Assembly (NCBI GenBank): GCA_024734555.1 | Contig: JANPWX010000026.1 | Coordinates: 6,656,473 to 6,720,472, forward strand | Direction: 5' to 3' | DNA length: 64,000 nt | From: Trochalopteron elliotii | Taxonomy: Eukaryota; Chordata; Aves; Passeriformes; Leiothrichidae | Shown here: positions 1 to 21,236 of the stretch, in pieces | Position numbering within the stretch: position 1 is the first letter of the stretch | How the letters are laid out: each line of letters starts with the position of its first letter | Position numbers and translations under genes: made by a program | The notes under the pieces: model-generated | Database searches by the model: none | What the model saw: only the letters and a program-made list of their open reading frames with translations | Told to the model about the DNA's origin: nothing

Positions 1-538
1 ATGCCTGCACCGAGGACGATGCTGCTGCTGCCAGCCCTCACCACGGCCCTGCCAGCGCCCACCCGGCTCAGCCCGCAATGAGAGATGCTGCGACTCCAGT
101 TAGTTTGCGTCTCCTGCTCGGGGAAGGCTCTCTCTCGGGGAAGGTTCTGGCTTCACCTCATTTGCAGTTCAAGTGATTTGTTTCTGTCCCCAGTTTGTCT
201 CAGGTTCAGCTCACAGAGTTTGTTCGTGCCTCCAGCATGTTTTAGACTCCAAATTGGTTTCACCTTCCCCGACTTAATTTCGGCTCCCGCTTAATTGCAG
301 CTCCAGTTAGTTTCCATGTTCAGTTGGTCTGTGGCTCCAGTTCATTTTTGCTCTGGCTCATCACTGCTTTTGTTTTTTCAAATGATCTTGGCTTTTGACA
401 GAGCCACAAATCAATCACTATCATAACTTAAATATGAACGGACATAATTGTATGTTGGACTAAGCTTCTTGGACCGATGCAAGTGGACCTTCAACCTCCG
501 GTGGGATTCCCCACAGGTGCCCCATACTGGTTTCCACT
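1..538. other. Left-edge intergenic DNA, no gene recognised
   Basis: The first 90 bases are GC-rich. The next 300 bases contain loosely repeated phrases such as CTCCAGTTAG and TCCAGTTCA, which suggests old, decayed repeat sequence. No reading frame resembles a known protein. It abuts the LTR-like block at 539 and may belong to the same repeat cluster or be host DNA flanking it. Confidence 0.4.
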
Positions 539-778
539 GTCAGGAAAATCCACAAACACCAGAGGTTTATGTCCATAAAGGAAACAGAGGAGTCCTGCAA
601 CTTTATTCGAATAAAAGGAGAGAGTCCACCGGGGCACGAGCCCACAAGGTTTTCTCTTTCAAGGTTTTGGAGGGTGTAGCCTCTTTTTATCCTAAACTCC
701 CAGACACAAGTTTACCTCTTCCTTTCCCCAGTGGCTGAGGTAATAGGAAGCTACAGCCTTCCCAAACCACCTACCACA
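539..778 (-). mobile_element. Probable endogenous-retrovirus 3' LTR, minus strand
   Basis: Read on the minus strand, this 240-bp block starts TGTGG and ends TGACA, matching the TG...CA ends of retroviral LTRs. It has a TATA-like GGATAAAAAGAGG (680-692). About 75 bp further along is a poly(A) signal inside the perfect palindrome TTTATTCGAATAAA (602-615). Just upstream in element orientation (779-791) is a purine tract, AAGGGGGGAGTA, placed as a polypurine tract would be before a 3' LTR. No target-site duplication is visible and no gag or pol frame is open nearby, so the element is old or non-autonomous. The family is not identified; the LTR assignment is an inference from these signals. Confidence 0.5.
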
Positions 779-1690
779 TACTCCCCCCTTGTACCTACTA
801 TTTTACCCCAAAGTTCAGAAGTTCAGGCTTGTGCAGACCCACTTGTCTGTTTCAGGAGCCACACTATCCGGTCTCTGCAACAAACCTGCTGCCCAAAGTT
901 AGTACAGACATTAAGACTCATTTCAAAGACATTAACACCAATATCGTCACCCATAAAATTGTTTGTAAAGACATTAGCTTTCCTCTCATCACCTTGATGA
1001 ATAACTGGAGTGAAGTTCCAAACAAGGTAAAGAACAAAGTGGTTAAGCAATGGAAACAATAATCACAGGAATGTAGAAGAAAATTGATGGCCTAAGTTCT
1101 TGAAGGGGGAAAACACAGAAAGATAACACTGTTCTTATCCAGGATGTTTAATGATGAACTAAAAAAATCCCCAGTTTTGACTGGTGCTTTTGTGAGAACT
1201 TGCCCTAGTGATGAACTTTTGCTCCTTATAGTAGTAAAAACCACACCTCAGCTCAGGCACCTCCCCCTACAATAAGAGGGCCACTCACCGAGCATGGGCT
1301 ATGATTTATTGGCACACAATGGCTTTAATTTGAAGTAGAGAAAGGACGAGCCAGTAACAACTTAAGCCAAGCAGTGACTTAAGTAAGACTTAATAGCCCA
1401 AGATTGCGCCTTGGGGCGCTGGCTCTGGGATTTACTACCCAGCACCTCTTTTTGTGCAGAACAGTAAATCAAATTAAGTGTCATGTTTAGAGAAATCTCC
1501 TTTTTTACAGTGACTGAGTTTGGTTGAGTATCTGTTTCTGTGTGTTAACCTATAGAAGCTCTCACCTTTTCTCCACACTGTTAATTCCCTTAGTAATTTT
1601 GATACAGGAAGATGATCCAAGAAATGTTTGCACATTGTTCTAGCAGGGAAGATACATTTTCCTTGAAAGCAGAGCCCAACTGAGAAAAAT
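779..1690 (-). mobile_element. Possible internal region of a decayed LTR element
   Basis: This stretch lies between two LTR-like blocks and begins, in minus orientation, with the putative polypurine tract at 779-791. No long open frame exists on either strand and no retroviral protein motif was recognised. It could equally be host DNA between two unrelated solo LTRs. Confidence 0.25.
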
Positions 1691-1885
1691 TGGGCAGGAG
1701 ACGATGTTTCCTCCTTTAAATGCCTTTATTAAAGTATCAGCTCTTTTAGAAGCAGGCGCCTCAGGGCGGGGGTGGGGTGGCCTCCACCGTGGTGCTGAGA
1801 AGGAGCGGGGGGCTGGACACTCTGCTGCTGCACACAGCCGAGTGGGGAATTAGCCTCCCCCCCTCACGGGAGCATGCTCCCGACA
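1691..1885 (-). mobile_element. Second LTR-like block, minus strand
   Basis: On the minus strand the block starts TGTCGGGAGCATGC and ends TGCCCA, giving TG...CA ends. It is GC-rich in its first two thirds and carries an AATAAA signal about 40 bp before the end (+ strand TTTATT at 725-730 of this kilobase, i.e. 1725-1730). The sequence differs from the block at 539-778, so the two are not the paired LTRs of one provirus. No target duplication was found. Confidence 0.3.
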
Positions 1886-2589
1886 ATTCCAGTCCAATGT
1901 GATTTCCACTGATGAGTCGGATGTTCAGATTGCTCTTCTGGTCACGGCGAGATCTAAAGGTCCTGGCATCAATTGGCCTGTACTCTTCAGTCTTTATTGT
2001 TATTATTCTTTTTGTTTTAAGTTGTTGTTAAAGAGTCTTAATTACTGTTTGTTTTGGAAGTTGTCCCGATTTTCCTGAGGTGTTGCATCCTAGGATCTTT
2101 AATTACCATAAGGGGTGTTAGAGTAGGAGACGGGGGCAGAGGGGGTGAGATAGCCAGGCCGAGTAGAGAGGTGTAGGAGTCTTACATTGCCATGGAAATG
2201 ACATTCTCGCTTGACAGGTCACGGAGATATATTACAAAAATGAGTACAAAGAGTTTTTAACATCTAACTTTACACTTCTATAACTAATATAACTAATACT
2301 TTCTAACTTTATACTTTAACTTTTAGGAGTTGTTTTAAACCTCGTTTTTCACACAATGGCCTCAGACTGTTCAGTGGCTGCTGCTGTGTCAAATTATTTT
2401 TCCTTCTTGCCATTGCCATCCACTCATACCTGCTACAAGATAACTGCTGCCCCCTCCAGCAATGTCAGCGACTTACAGGGCAAGTCACTTCAGCTATAGG
2501 TAATTTCAAGGTAGTTTATGTTGTGGTGGTTTTGTTGAACCAACCTTCATAAGTTTTGTTCTTTCAAGCATTATATGCCAGCCTTAAGC
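1886..2589. other. Intergenic DNA, possibly repeat-derived
   Basis: No gene is seen. The minus-strand sequence next to the second LTR-like block has another AATAAA (near 1999) and moderately GC-rich segments, which would fit further LTR-type sequence. The rest is AT-rich unique-looking DNA. Confidence 0.25.
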
Positions 2590-2870
2590 AGAATCCAGTA
2601 CATAAAGGGGTTACAAGACTGAAGAGGGGCTTTGGACAAGGACATGCAGTGATGGCATCAAACTGACAGAAGGCAGGTATAGATTATATATCAGGAAGAA
2701 ATTCTTCCCTGTGAAGGTGTTGAGGGACTGGAACATCCCTGGAAGGGTTCAAGACCAAGCTGGGTGGTGCTTTGAGCAACCTGGTGTAGTGGCCCTGTCG
2801 TGGCAGGGGGGTTGGAACTAGATGATGTTTGAGGTGCCTTCCAACCCAAGCCATTCTATAATTCTATGAT
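2590..2870 (+). mobile_element. CR1 LINE 3' end, sense on + strand
   Basis: The last ~280 bp of a chicken repeat 1 (CR1) element are recognisable in order: the GGACAAGGACATG block, the AGGAAGAAATTCTTCCCTGTG block, a CTTTGAGCAACCTGG block, GCAGGGGGGTTGGAACTAG, then CCTTCCAACCCAAGCCATTC and the terminal ATTCTATAATTCTATGAT microrepeat. Like most CR1 copies it is 5'-truncated and has no open reverse-transcriptase frame. It is the clearest evidence that the window is avian. Confidence 0.93.
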
Positions 2871-5800
2871 ACAAACAGGTCTGGTTCAGTCTTTTGGGGG
2901 CTGTGCTTGTGCAGTTGTGTTTTCCTTCTGTTATACTCAAACTAGAAGTGTTCCTTCCGTCTGAAACTAAAAAAATAAAAAACAACCCAGTAGGCTGAAG
3001 CAAAATTAAACAGAAAGAGAGGAATTAATCACTCCCCTATTTAGAACAGGATGATGGTTAAAAAAAGCCCCAAACGACCAAGAACAAAACAAACAAAACA
3101 ACAGCCAAACACCCAAAGCACAGAAGGATATTTTGGTACTAACCTTGCTGGTGCAGCTGCTAACATGAATGTTTTCTGACACAAGTGTATGTTATGAACC
3201 AGTGTGTAACAGTTAACCCATGAAGGCTTGTGTACTCAGAGCAAGGCTGGGAGGTGATTACTTCTGGCTGCACTGATTTCAGGTGGGTTTTGCAATTCTG
3301 CTCTGCTTCACTTCTGAAAAAAATCAGAAGTACCTTCATAAAGTCTGGCAGAGAGCTGAGGGCATTGGAGTGCCTGGAACTGAAGAAATCCAGAAAAAAC
3401 TGAGCCTCCTAGGACTGCAAGGCTTAGTTTGGCAAGTGAAAGGATATTCAGTTGCATTCTCACAGTCCAGCCTCTTGATAAGGGAAAAGAATTCCCAATG
3501 GTGTCTCTGAAGCCACTTCTCACTAAACAAATGATCACCTCCAAGGAGAAGGTCTTGACTCAAAATCATATAGTTCCACCATTTACTGAACAAAGTGGTC
3601 TTATCTGCCTTTTAAGGGGAAAACTACTTTATGACAATAGAAATCCTCTTAGGTCATCAGCCTGTACCCTGAAGCAGCCTTTCTTGTGTTCTCTTTCCTC
3701 CTCACTGTTGGGTTTCTTGGGTTATTTTTAGTTTACAGTTACTGTCACATTTACAGTGAAGATGTGTGCAGCAGGTTGAATAAGCTGCCTCCCTGAAAAT
3801 GAAACATTTACACTCTCCTGTTTGATTTCTTGGTGAAAACCGAATCTGTGACTTTCTGTGTCTGTCTTTTGTTTTCTTGGAGAAACTTTCCCTCTGCTGG
3901 CAGCCCTGATGGTGAGGACCAGGACTGGTATGGCCAGGTGGGAGTGTCTTGTGAGTCTGTCCTGTCCAAAGTGTCACCTGCCGCACACGTGAGCAGGAGC
4001 TAGTGGCAGTTCTTCTCAAAGCTACAGCACTTTCATGTGTATTCACAGACTTGTTTCCCCTGTTCATGGTAGATGATTTACAGGAGCACAGAGCAGAGGC
4101 TGCTCTCCAGTAGGACATTTAAATACTGCGTGACTTTGCATTTTGAAGGATCATTTAGCCTTTGAATTGTGTTTACCCTTATGGCTCTCAGGTTGAGTAT
4201 CTTATATATGAGTGGCAGAGCCTCAAAGCCCTGGTTTGGCATCCCGCATCCCCTCACTTAGTTTTTGCTATTTTTGGCAACTCCCATCTCTATTCCTCCA
4301 CAAAACCAGGTCCCATCTACCACTCCCATGAAAAAAAATGCAAACAGTAGAAAGTTTAACACAACCCCTACCAGAGTTCTCCTGCAAGTTACCTGCTTGG
4401 AGTCCCTCTGCCATTACTGCAGTCTTAGGCTTCACTAAGTTTGAGCTGTAAATATACTACTTACAGCTGGAACAGCATCTGCAAAACCACTTCCAGCCAG
4501 GTGTCAGTAACATGGCTTTGATTCAGACTTTGGGAACAGTATATGACTGATTACAAGGATTTCCAGCTCCTAGATCTTTAATGAAGTGACTAAACAAAAT
4601 ATCACAAACCTCTCGAGATGCTTATGTCATTTCCCAGCATTAAAATAGCTGGTACTTTAAAGGGTACCTTTGGGATACAACATTATAAATCTCCTCTTTA
4701 CAATCAAAGTTACAAGGAGATCCAACTCTGCAAAACTGCATCAGTACTGTGAAACTTGTTTGCTGAGCTCCCTTCCATCTTGCCAACACACTGTGTCCCC
4801 AGGCATGGAAGGAGGGACCAGTTTGTCATTAGGCACATGGCAGAGCACATCATGTCCTCCTAAGTAAATGCCATAGCAAAGCCATTCCCACTCCCAAGAA
4901 GCCAGAGCAGCATGGACATGCTGCTGCATGCATTCTGCTGTTGTCGTGTCCCAGGAAGCTCCTCCCTCTCTATAGCTGCCACCTCCATGGCTCAAGGACA
5001 GCCCATGACCCTTTGGCTGCTGAGCTGAAAAGAATCAGGGGGGTACTCAGAAAGCATTGCTCAAGTCAGATCACCTCCCCTAAAAACCTTTTTTTAAATC
5101 AAGAAAGTAATTTGTTTAAACAAAATCCTTACTGATTTGGAACAGCAAATGTTCCTTCATGTTTCCTTCTAGAATGAAGTTAACATTTTTAATAGGGAAA
5201 GTATTACATAATCAGAGAAACAAAACAGAAATGAGAAGACTTAACACCAGCTCCTGGTCACTGCACTGTCACCACAACACTTGCTCCTGGCCTCTGCTGC
5301 AGACAGTGCATTTCTGGGACCATGATCTGCTCTGTTGTTGCCTTGAGGTCCTTGAGGAGCAATATGTCTCCCTGCCTACAGCTCCTCCCCTTGCCCCAAG
5401 CTCCTTTCAAGCTCCTCCTGCTGAAAGTGCATGGGGGCAGTGGAGCTCCAGCCATCTCTGTCTCTGGCAATTGTGAGGCAAGCCATATTCAGAAGCGGGG
5501 AGATGCTTGGGCAGACTGCTTGCTCCCAGCATGGGTGCAAAATGGGGAGGAAGGTGGACCAACACAGCAGATACTGTTCTGACAGTCTGACTTTATGAAG
5601 GCTGCTTTGTGCTGTCCCATTTCATCTAAATAATTGTGTGCTCTGTGTGTGCTCCTTGGAAAGCTTCAGTATTGCACTTGCTGGCTTGTCTACTACCTTC
5701 TTCTTTGTTATTTTATTTATCAGAAGCCAAGCAGTCATACTGTGAAGCTGAAGGTGCTCCCAGCAATTTTCTTCCAACGTTTGGGTTCCTAGAAGTCCAG

Positions 5801-7017
5801 TCTCTCTCCTGTAAGATGGCTAATTGATTTGACCACATTAACTTGATTTAATATGGAGTTCCACTTCACCCTGACACAGGTCGTTGTGCTATGTCTGTGC
5901 CCTTTGTATTTCCACATTATTCCCTCCATAACTCTCTGCCTCCCACCTACTGTGCTATGTTCTAGCATGCTTGTTCCTTAGGCTCCCAGGATTTGTGCAG
6001 AAGGACATGAACAATCCCATTGCTTTAATTTTTTTTGTAGTCCAATGGCAACGTTTCCCAAGAGTTTGTCCGAAAAGTCCCTGTCACCTCTGGCCAGCCA
6101 CCCACCCTGCTCTGGTGTTGCACTTAATATGTGGCTCTCTGTCCCCCCATGTCACCAAAAGCACTGCCAACCAACCTCCTGATCTCTGTGAGTTTATCCA
6201 GATAAGATAAGGAAAATAGTTGTTTTCAAGGTCTTTAGTCCAAATTTCTACTTTCTCATTTGTCACCTTCTCAAGTGACAGGAGAACTTCCAATTTTTCA
6301 GTGAAATCTCTGTTGTGAATGTAAATCCATGAGCACAAAGCAAGGCTGTGCAGGTGTTAGTACCTCACCAGCATGCACTGGATATGAGCCAGTATCCTGG
6401 GCAGGAGCAGGGATGCCCCTTCTCCCCATCAGCTTCATCCTGTCAGACAGGGATGTCCCATGCTAGGCTCACCATGTGGGCAGGTGCATCATCAAGATGT
6501 GTTTGATCAGGAGCTGTCTCAGACACTGGCTATCCAAGTCACCTTTCTTCAAACCAGTTGCACTCCGTGTGCTCCCTTGACTTGCTGGGAGGCTGGCTTT
6601 GATGGACAGGAGCACCCCGAAATTCTCACTACCTCAAAAGCACAGTCAAAAGTCCTCCCTGTCTTTCTTTAGTAAAATGAAGCAGGCTGGGCCTTTGATC
6701 ATCAAAGTTTTCCTGTTTGGAAGGAGGAGGAGCCATCTAGTCATGGGTTCATTGATTCCCTGCCCAGCAATGTTTGCTTGGGCACAGCCAAGCCGCACCT
6801 CTGATGACTAACAGGCAGTGCTCTCTCTCTTTGATATACTATCAGCTGGGTTTATCAGAGTATCAACACAACCTCCCCACTCCAGGCCTCGCCCCTTCTG
6901 GCCAGCTCTCCCTGCAGAGCGGGCAGGGGCTGCATGAGAGCTGAGTTCACCTCTTATTCCAAGGAATCGTAACAGCAGGTTTTAAGCTACTTATTTACTT
7001 TTTTTTGGTCTGTACAG
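2871..7017. other. Intergenic DNA upstream of SH2D4A
   Basis: No coding exon was recognised on either strand. The longest open frame (138 codons, minus, 3702-4118) has low-complexity composition and no family resemblance. An A/C-rich low-complexity patch lies at about 3060-3120. The last few hundred bases (about 6880-6930) are locally GC-rich. Any promoter or untranslated first exon of SH2D4A should lie here, but none can be placed with confidence. Confidence 0.4.
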
Positions 7018-15828
<8,811 letters not shown>

Positions 15829-18800
15829 ACCTCCTCATCTCACTGGGCAGCCCCAGACTTCTATTCACAAAGAACTTGGAACTGAACTTGGAACTAGAGC
15901 TGCTGATACTTACCTGAAACCATAAGTGCCTCTATTTTTTGTCCTTCACAACAAAGCAGGAGGAGTATAAGTACTGTTGAGTGCTACAGGATGCATCAAC
16001 CCAGCAAGCTTCACCTGGATACATCCCACACGATGGACAGAATGAGTTGATGAAGTAATCAGTCAAACAGGGAGATACTGCCATGGATTTTCAGTGGGTT
16101 TTTGTAGGTTTCTTGAGGGACTTCTGTATTCAAGCTGCCTTTTGTTCTTGAATGCAAGGTTGTGTGCCATCTGGGAAATAGATTAGTACCTACAGCTGAA
16201 TGAGATTATACCTTCCTGAAGGCACAAAACAACTTGGAGAGGTGAATCGATCTTGATATGTAATTTGCATAATGTGAAGCTTAATTCTATAAAATGCTGT
16301 GTCCTTGGGAGGAAGGATGTTCAGCCAATCATCCAAGCAAACCCTGAGTGCCTTTCAGTGAAAGGTGCTCTCTGTGACAAGAGATTTCCATGAAGAGTGA
16401 GTGCATTTTTTAAACTCCTCTAGTCTCTGAATATAGTTCCTCACTCTTTTAACCTGTATTTAACTCCCACACAGGCCTTTCTGCATTGAGAGGGATTATC
16501 CTTTTTTAAAAGGAATGGAGACAGGACAGAGGCATTTGTATGAATGACTACCATATGTAAAGAGCCTATGTAAGAAGGAATGCCTATATCAGTATTAATA
16601 CAGTTTACAGAAGAGTTTTTGCCAGTAAAGAATGCTATTTTCCAAAATGGAGCCATTTATTGCAAGTTGTGTCCTGATTACTGAGATGCATCTGGTGTAA
16701 ACCTCATCATAGAACATGTTCTTTCAACATAATATTCTCTCTTCTTATCTGTTACAATGCTCTTTAAATACATCATTCAGAAGACGGGGGGAGAGTCTGG
16801 ACAGAATCACATAATAAATTAGTCTTCATCCAAGTTCCCTCAGGTTGTTGCACATGACAAACTCCCCAGCTGAGGGTTGTGATGTGAATCTGCAAACATC
16901 ATTTTTTAGAGGCACAATCCTTAAGTACTGAACAAGAGTTGATCTTGTTTCAGTTGTTTACCTTTTTTAGCCTGTTCCCTTTTTTCTGTTAGATCAGGAC
17001 TACTCTACTTAACTTGAAGAAGCAGTCAAAACTTTCAGTATAACATTAATTTGGGTTTTGCATAATACATATTTAAAGAAATTGTGATCATCAGGTCCTA
17101 ACATTTACAACTATGCTGACAGGCAGTTTCCATTCCAGGAAAGAGGGGATAACTGCACTCCAGTTACAGCAGGTATCACGTGCTAGAAATAAAGCCTTAA
17201 TGTAAACTGAGATTCTGAACATAAAGACACTTTGCCACTGCAAATGACTTACTGAGCTTCTTGAGCAACATATCACATGTATCAAAGAGATAATTTCAAT
17301 ATAATCTGCATCAATCATGAGAAAGGGTGTTAGATTATTTGTAGGGGGGGAAGTATCCCTCCTTCCCTCTTTATGAACTGTTTCTTTTAAAAATATGGTC
17401 AAAATGAAAGGTTCTTCAGAAAAACATCTGTTTTCATGGGAAGAATGTGCCATAGCTGATATCTCACTGGAGAAAAATTATGAAGTGTTTTGCAGACCTA
17501 TGGGCTGGTAAAGACAGAGGAAAAGTGTGCTCCAAAAAAGCATTTTGAGACGCAGGGTGTTAACTTGCAAAATAAGATGCCAATCTGGCATGGACATAGC
17601 AGGACACAATCAATTTTAGCTCTAAGATCTTTAGTAAAACTCCTCAGGGTTTGACCTGCTGACAAGTGGACCAGTAGATTCACTGCCTTTATATTAAACT
17701 ACTTATTTGGAAATATTGTCTCAGTATATCCCAGGGAAAACCACTATCCATGTTCACATCGTCCCACATGTTTGAGTCAAACCTTAGTTTTTCAAACACC
17801 CACTTTTCTACTGTGAGGCAAGAAATATGAACATTTAGATTACTGCACTGACTGCAAAGGCAACTACTTTGCTAGAACAGATCCCCTCAAGACTGGCTTT
17901 TTTATTGCTCCAAAATCCAGTTACCCTGAAAGTTTGTGGAGCAAGGATGTCTTGCAGCAGTTGAGAATCAAGGGTGATGACATGCCTTTGGGAGTTTCTC
18001 TGTAGAATCTTTTCTTCTTCAAGGGATGCTGTGCAAGGATTACAAGAGAAGTCAATTTGTAAATTGCATCCTGGAGAGATCATGAATCCTGGAGGATTCA
18101 TGGCAATTTGTTTTGCTCAATGCCTTTAGCCAGAGCAACTGCAGTCATCAAAAAGTAAAGCAAGGAGTCTGCGGGTGGCCTCCCCCACTTGCACAGGGCC
18201 ATCTCTAGTCCCTCCTCAACCAAAATCCAACCAGTTGTCATTCTGAGAAAGATCACAAGCTGCTTTGGGGACAAGGAAGGTAGAGACCTTCATAACAAAA
18301 GATATTGCTCTGTTGTCTGCGCTCTTTGGCTTTCACGTTTTTCTTACTGGGCTGGAAGACCTGTTAGAGCTCCACTTGCCTGACAGGAACTTAAGTAACA
18401 GCAACTTCCCTTTCTCATGCTATTCTTCACCTCTACTGTTAGTGCAGTCTCCACCTCTAAGAGAGCCCTGCCAGATCTCTGCTGTGATTAGATTGCCCTG
18501 CACATCACTGATGTGGCCAATGACTGTGGGCTGGATCTCTCAATCACTGATACCATCTCAGCTCTTGCCAAACTGGCTTCTGCAGCCAAGGAACAGAAAC
18601 TGCATAGACAGTATTATTCTTGGCAAGAGGAACAGCATCTCTGTGGAAAAGGACATACATGAAAATCACAAAGGTGCTATTTAAAAACACAAGTTGTGAA
18701 ACTCTGACAGGATCCGGATGATGTGCTTGCAAAGGTATCCCAAGTAATGAAATGCTGAATTTACAACTGCCCAGTGCTTAGAACTGGAGACTAACAGAGG

Positions 18801-19796
18801 TTTGAAGGGACCTGTGGAGATCATCTGGTCTACTCCTGCTCTACAAGTGTGACTCAGGGAAGACTGAAAAAACCACTATGGAAATAGTTAAGGTGAGGCT
18901 TGATGTAGGCTATGATTAGGAAACTTTCATAGTATACAACACCCAGTTTCAAATTCAGGTTTAAGTGGAACTGTAGGAACAACCTTTGCCTTGGAGCAGC
19001 TGTGTTACCAAACTTTCACATGCACTCAACAAGCTGTACCTGTCCCTCCTATTGCATAATGTTTGTAAAGTTACTTCATCCATACAAAGCCCTTTATAAA
19101 TAATTTATCACGTGTTCTGGGAACAAAACAGTTCTTTTGAGGATCTACTTGAGTAATTGCTGAAGTTTCTATGATAAGTGATGTATTTTGGGGTTGAGGT
19201 TTTAAAGTATACAGAGTTTCCAAATTTTTTGTACTTTTGCAGTGTTTTGGACATTTGGTGATTTGCAAGGCAAGTGCAATGCAGATCCTTTGCACCAACA
19301 AAAGACAAACACATATAAATGTGTCCAAGGAAAAGGTACTTACAGCAGCATGGTCCCTGCAGAACCTGCATGCAGTGCTTTCAAAAGATGTTCATAGCGC
19401 TCTTCCTACTACACAGCTGCACAACAAATAGTGGTTCATTCATTGTTCAGTGCTACCTTTCTTCCGCCCAGCTTTTACAAGCCAAAAACCAAATTAGAAT
19501 CTGGTTCAGACTGCCTTGAATTAATCTGAATTTGTAAAACAAAGAGACTGCTCAGAGAAACAGCATTTAGGTAAGCAAATGGGATTTACAAGCCCATGCA
19601 CTTTTTGTTGGCTAGTATATATTAAAATGGTAAATAGCAGTCAGCATTAAAAGAAAATGCTTTATAAGACCAGTAACTCAGACTTTCAACAGCTTTAGGC
19701 AACTGCAACAAAAAATATTAAGGTGAATAATTTTTACAATTAGTACCTATAATTATCATAAGAGAATTTGCAGGGTCCAGTAGTCCATCACAAACA
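15829..19796. other. SH2D4A 3' UTR and intergenic DNA
   Basis: The stretch separates two convergent genes. Plausible sense poly(A) signals for SH2D4A are AATAAA at 16813-16818 and 17188-17193, implying a 1.0-1.4 kb 3' UTR, but neither can be chosen from sequence alone. A decayed CR1 fragment lies at 18793-18860. No coding frame was recognised. Confidence 0.5.
18793..18860 (-). mobile_element. CR1 fragment, antisense
   Basis: The + strand reads GGTTTGAAGGGACCTGTGG, then AGATCATCTGGTCTACTCCTG, the reverse complement of a CR1 3' tail with several substitutions. Only about 70 bp can be followed, so it is an old, short copy. Confidence 0.65.
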
Positions 19797-20952
19797 TTTA
19801 TTTTGTTAATTATAAAAAGCTTTTTATACTCTGGGCAAGACTCTGTATTTGGTTTAGAAGAAATACTTTGGTATAAAGTCAGAAAATGTTCATCACTGTT
19901 GGTATCTGGCATTTGGAGTTTAAAGCCTCCTGCTAAATCTGCAAGTACTGCAAGTTGATATGTATTTCCTTTTCTTCAGCATGATAAAGCTTCTGCATTC
20001 CAGTGCCCAGGTTGTGTAGAAAAACCACTTATCTGAACCCAGTTCCCATCCACAGGAACACAGATCTGCAGAGCATTTTCCAAACATTGGAAGGCTGTAC
20101 TATTTCCTACTAAGGCTAGAAGTAGAAAACCTGAAGTGTGGCAAAATAATTCCCAAGCCAAACAAATTTCATTTAAAAATAAATCTTGAAACACATAGAG
20201 CATTCTAAAGCAGAAATACACGATCTGATTCACACAATACAGATGTGGCTCATTGCTTTTGGTTCACTGTCCACAGAGGAGAACAGTTTCAACCATCCCA
20301 CTTGACCAGTAAGGTTTTCTCTTTCTTAGGTTTAGAAAGCACTTTCTAAGAAACCTCTTTCTCTGAATGAACTGGGAATGGCCTGTTAATACACTGCTGC
20401 TGTTTCCCCATCCCAGCTCCTTAAAGGAAAAGTATTTTTGGTCACTCCAGCTTTACCATAGTTAACAAACAGATGTCCTTCTCAGACCGGGAGTCTCTGT
20501 ACTTATTAAAAAATAGCCCTTTTTAGATAGGTCAAGTTAGATGTAGAAAATAACTCCTAATTATTGGCCTACCAAAAGGTCAATCCTTTAAATAACTGTA
20601 CACATCTTACAAACATTTCAAAGGAAAAGCACATCCATTTGTTAGTGTGAATACCACACTGGTCACATAATAGCACATAATGTTCATTATCTCTGTGATG
20701 TGACCTTGAATCTCATCAAGTGTTCAAGTCTTCCCCAGAAGCAAGTGCTGAACAGGCAGGATAATGGAGTACTTAAAAGCCCCATTAGAATAAAAACAAA
20801 AGTAGGGAGGACAGATGCTTTCCCTCTTCTTTTGCTGCCATCCTGCTGGAATCTCGTCCTCTTTCAGTGTCATCCCAACTTTTCTGGTTAAAATCTCTTT
20901 TGCAAAACACCCTAAAACCCAATTCTGAGGCTTTTAAACTCCCTTTCTGGAT
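19797..20952 (-). other. CSGALNACT1: Probable CSGALNACT1 3' UTR
   Basis: Downstream of the stop codon, the first AATAAA on the minus strand is at 19797-19802 (TTTATT on +), immediately followed by a TG-rich run. That gives a 3' UTR of about 1.15 kb. No other canonical signal occurs between it and the stop, but the cleavage site itself cannot be seen. Confidence 0.5.
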
Positions 20953-21236
20953 TCATGTCTTCTTACTGCTCAACTTCTGTCTATGCAGGTGTGTCTCAAT
21001 CTCTTGCTTGAAAACAAGCATCCCGAGCTGGCCATGAGAAGCCTCATTCATGGCCTTGGACTGCATGCACATTTTGTACTGCTCTGGAGTCAGCTCGTCC
21101 AGACACTGCTTCTCATGCCACAGATGGAAAAGACCCCGGACAGGCGTTCGGATCACCATGAGGTTGCTGTGAAGGTACTTGCGGTACAGGTGCACATCTT
21201 CACCACCCCAGCCTTTGATGTCCAGGTCAAAGCCAC
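20953..21236 (-). CDS. CSGALNACT1: CSGALNACT1 last coding exon
   Basis: Encodes [20 protein letters not shown] and continues to the C-terminus SSKKT, then TGA (20953-20955). GWGGED is the galactosyltransferase-like acceptor/donor motif shared by the chondroitin enzymes. The acceptor is TTTGTTTGTGTCAG. Confidence 0.96.

Noticed and set aside
448..738. 96-codon + strand frame in the LTR-like block
   Set aside because: It lies antisense to the inferred LTR signals and resembles no retroviral or host protein.
3702..4118. 138-codon open frame on the minus strand upstream of SH2D4A
   Set aside because: Serine/threonine/arginine-rich composition, no recognisable domain, no splice or promoter context. 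Length is within chance for a window this size.
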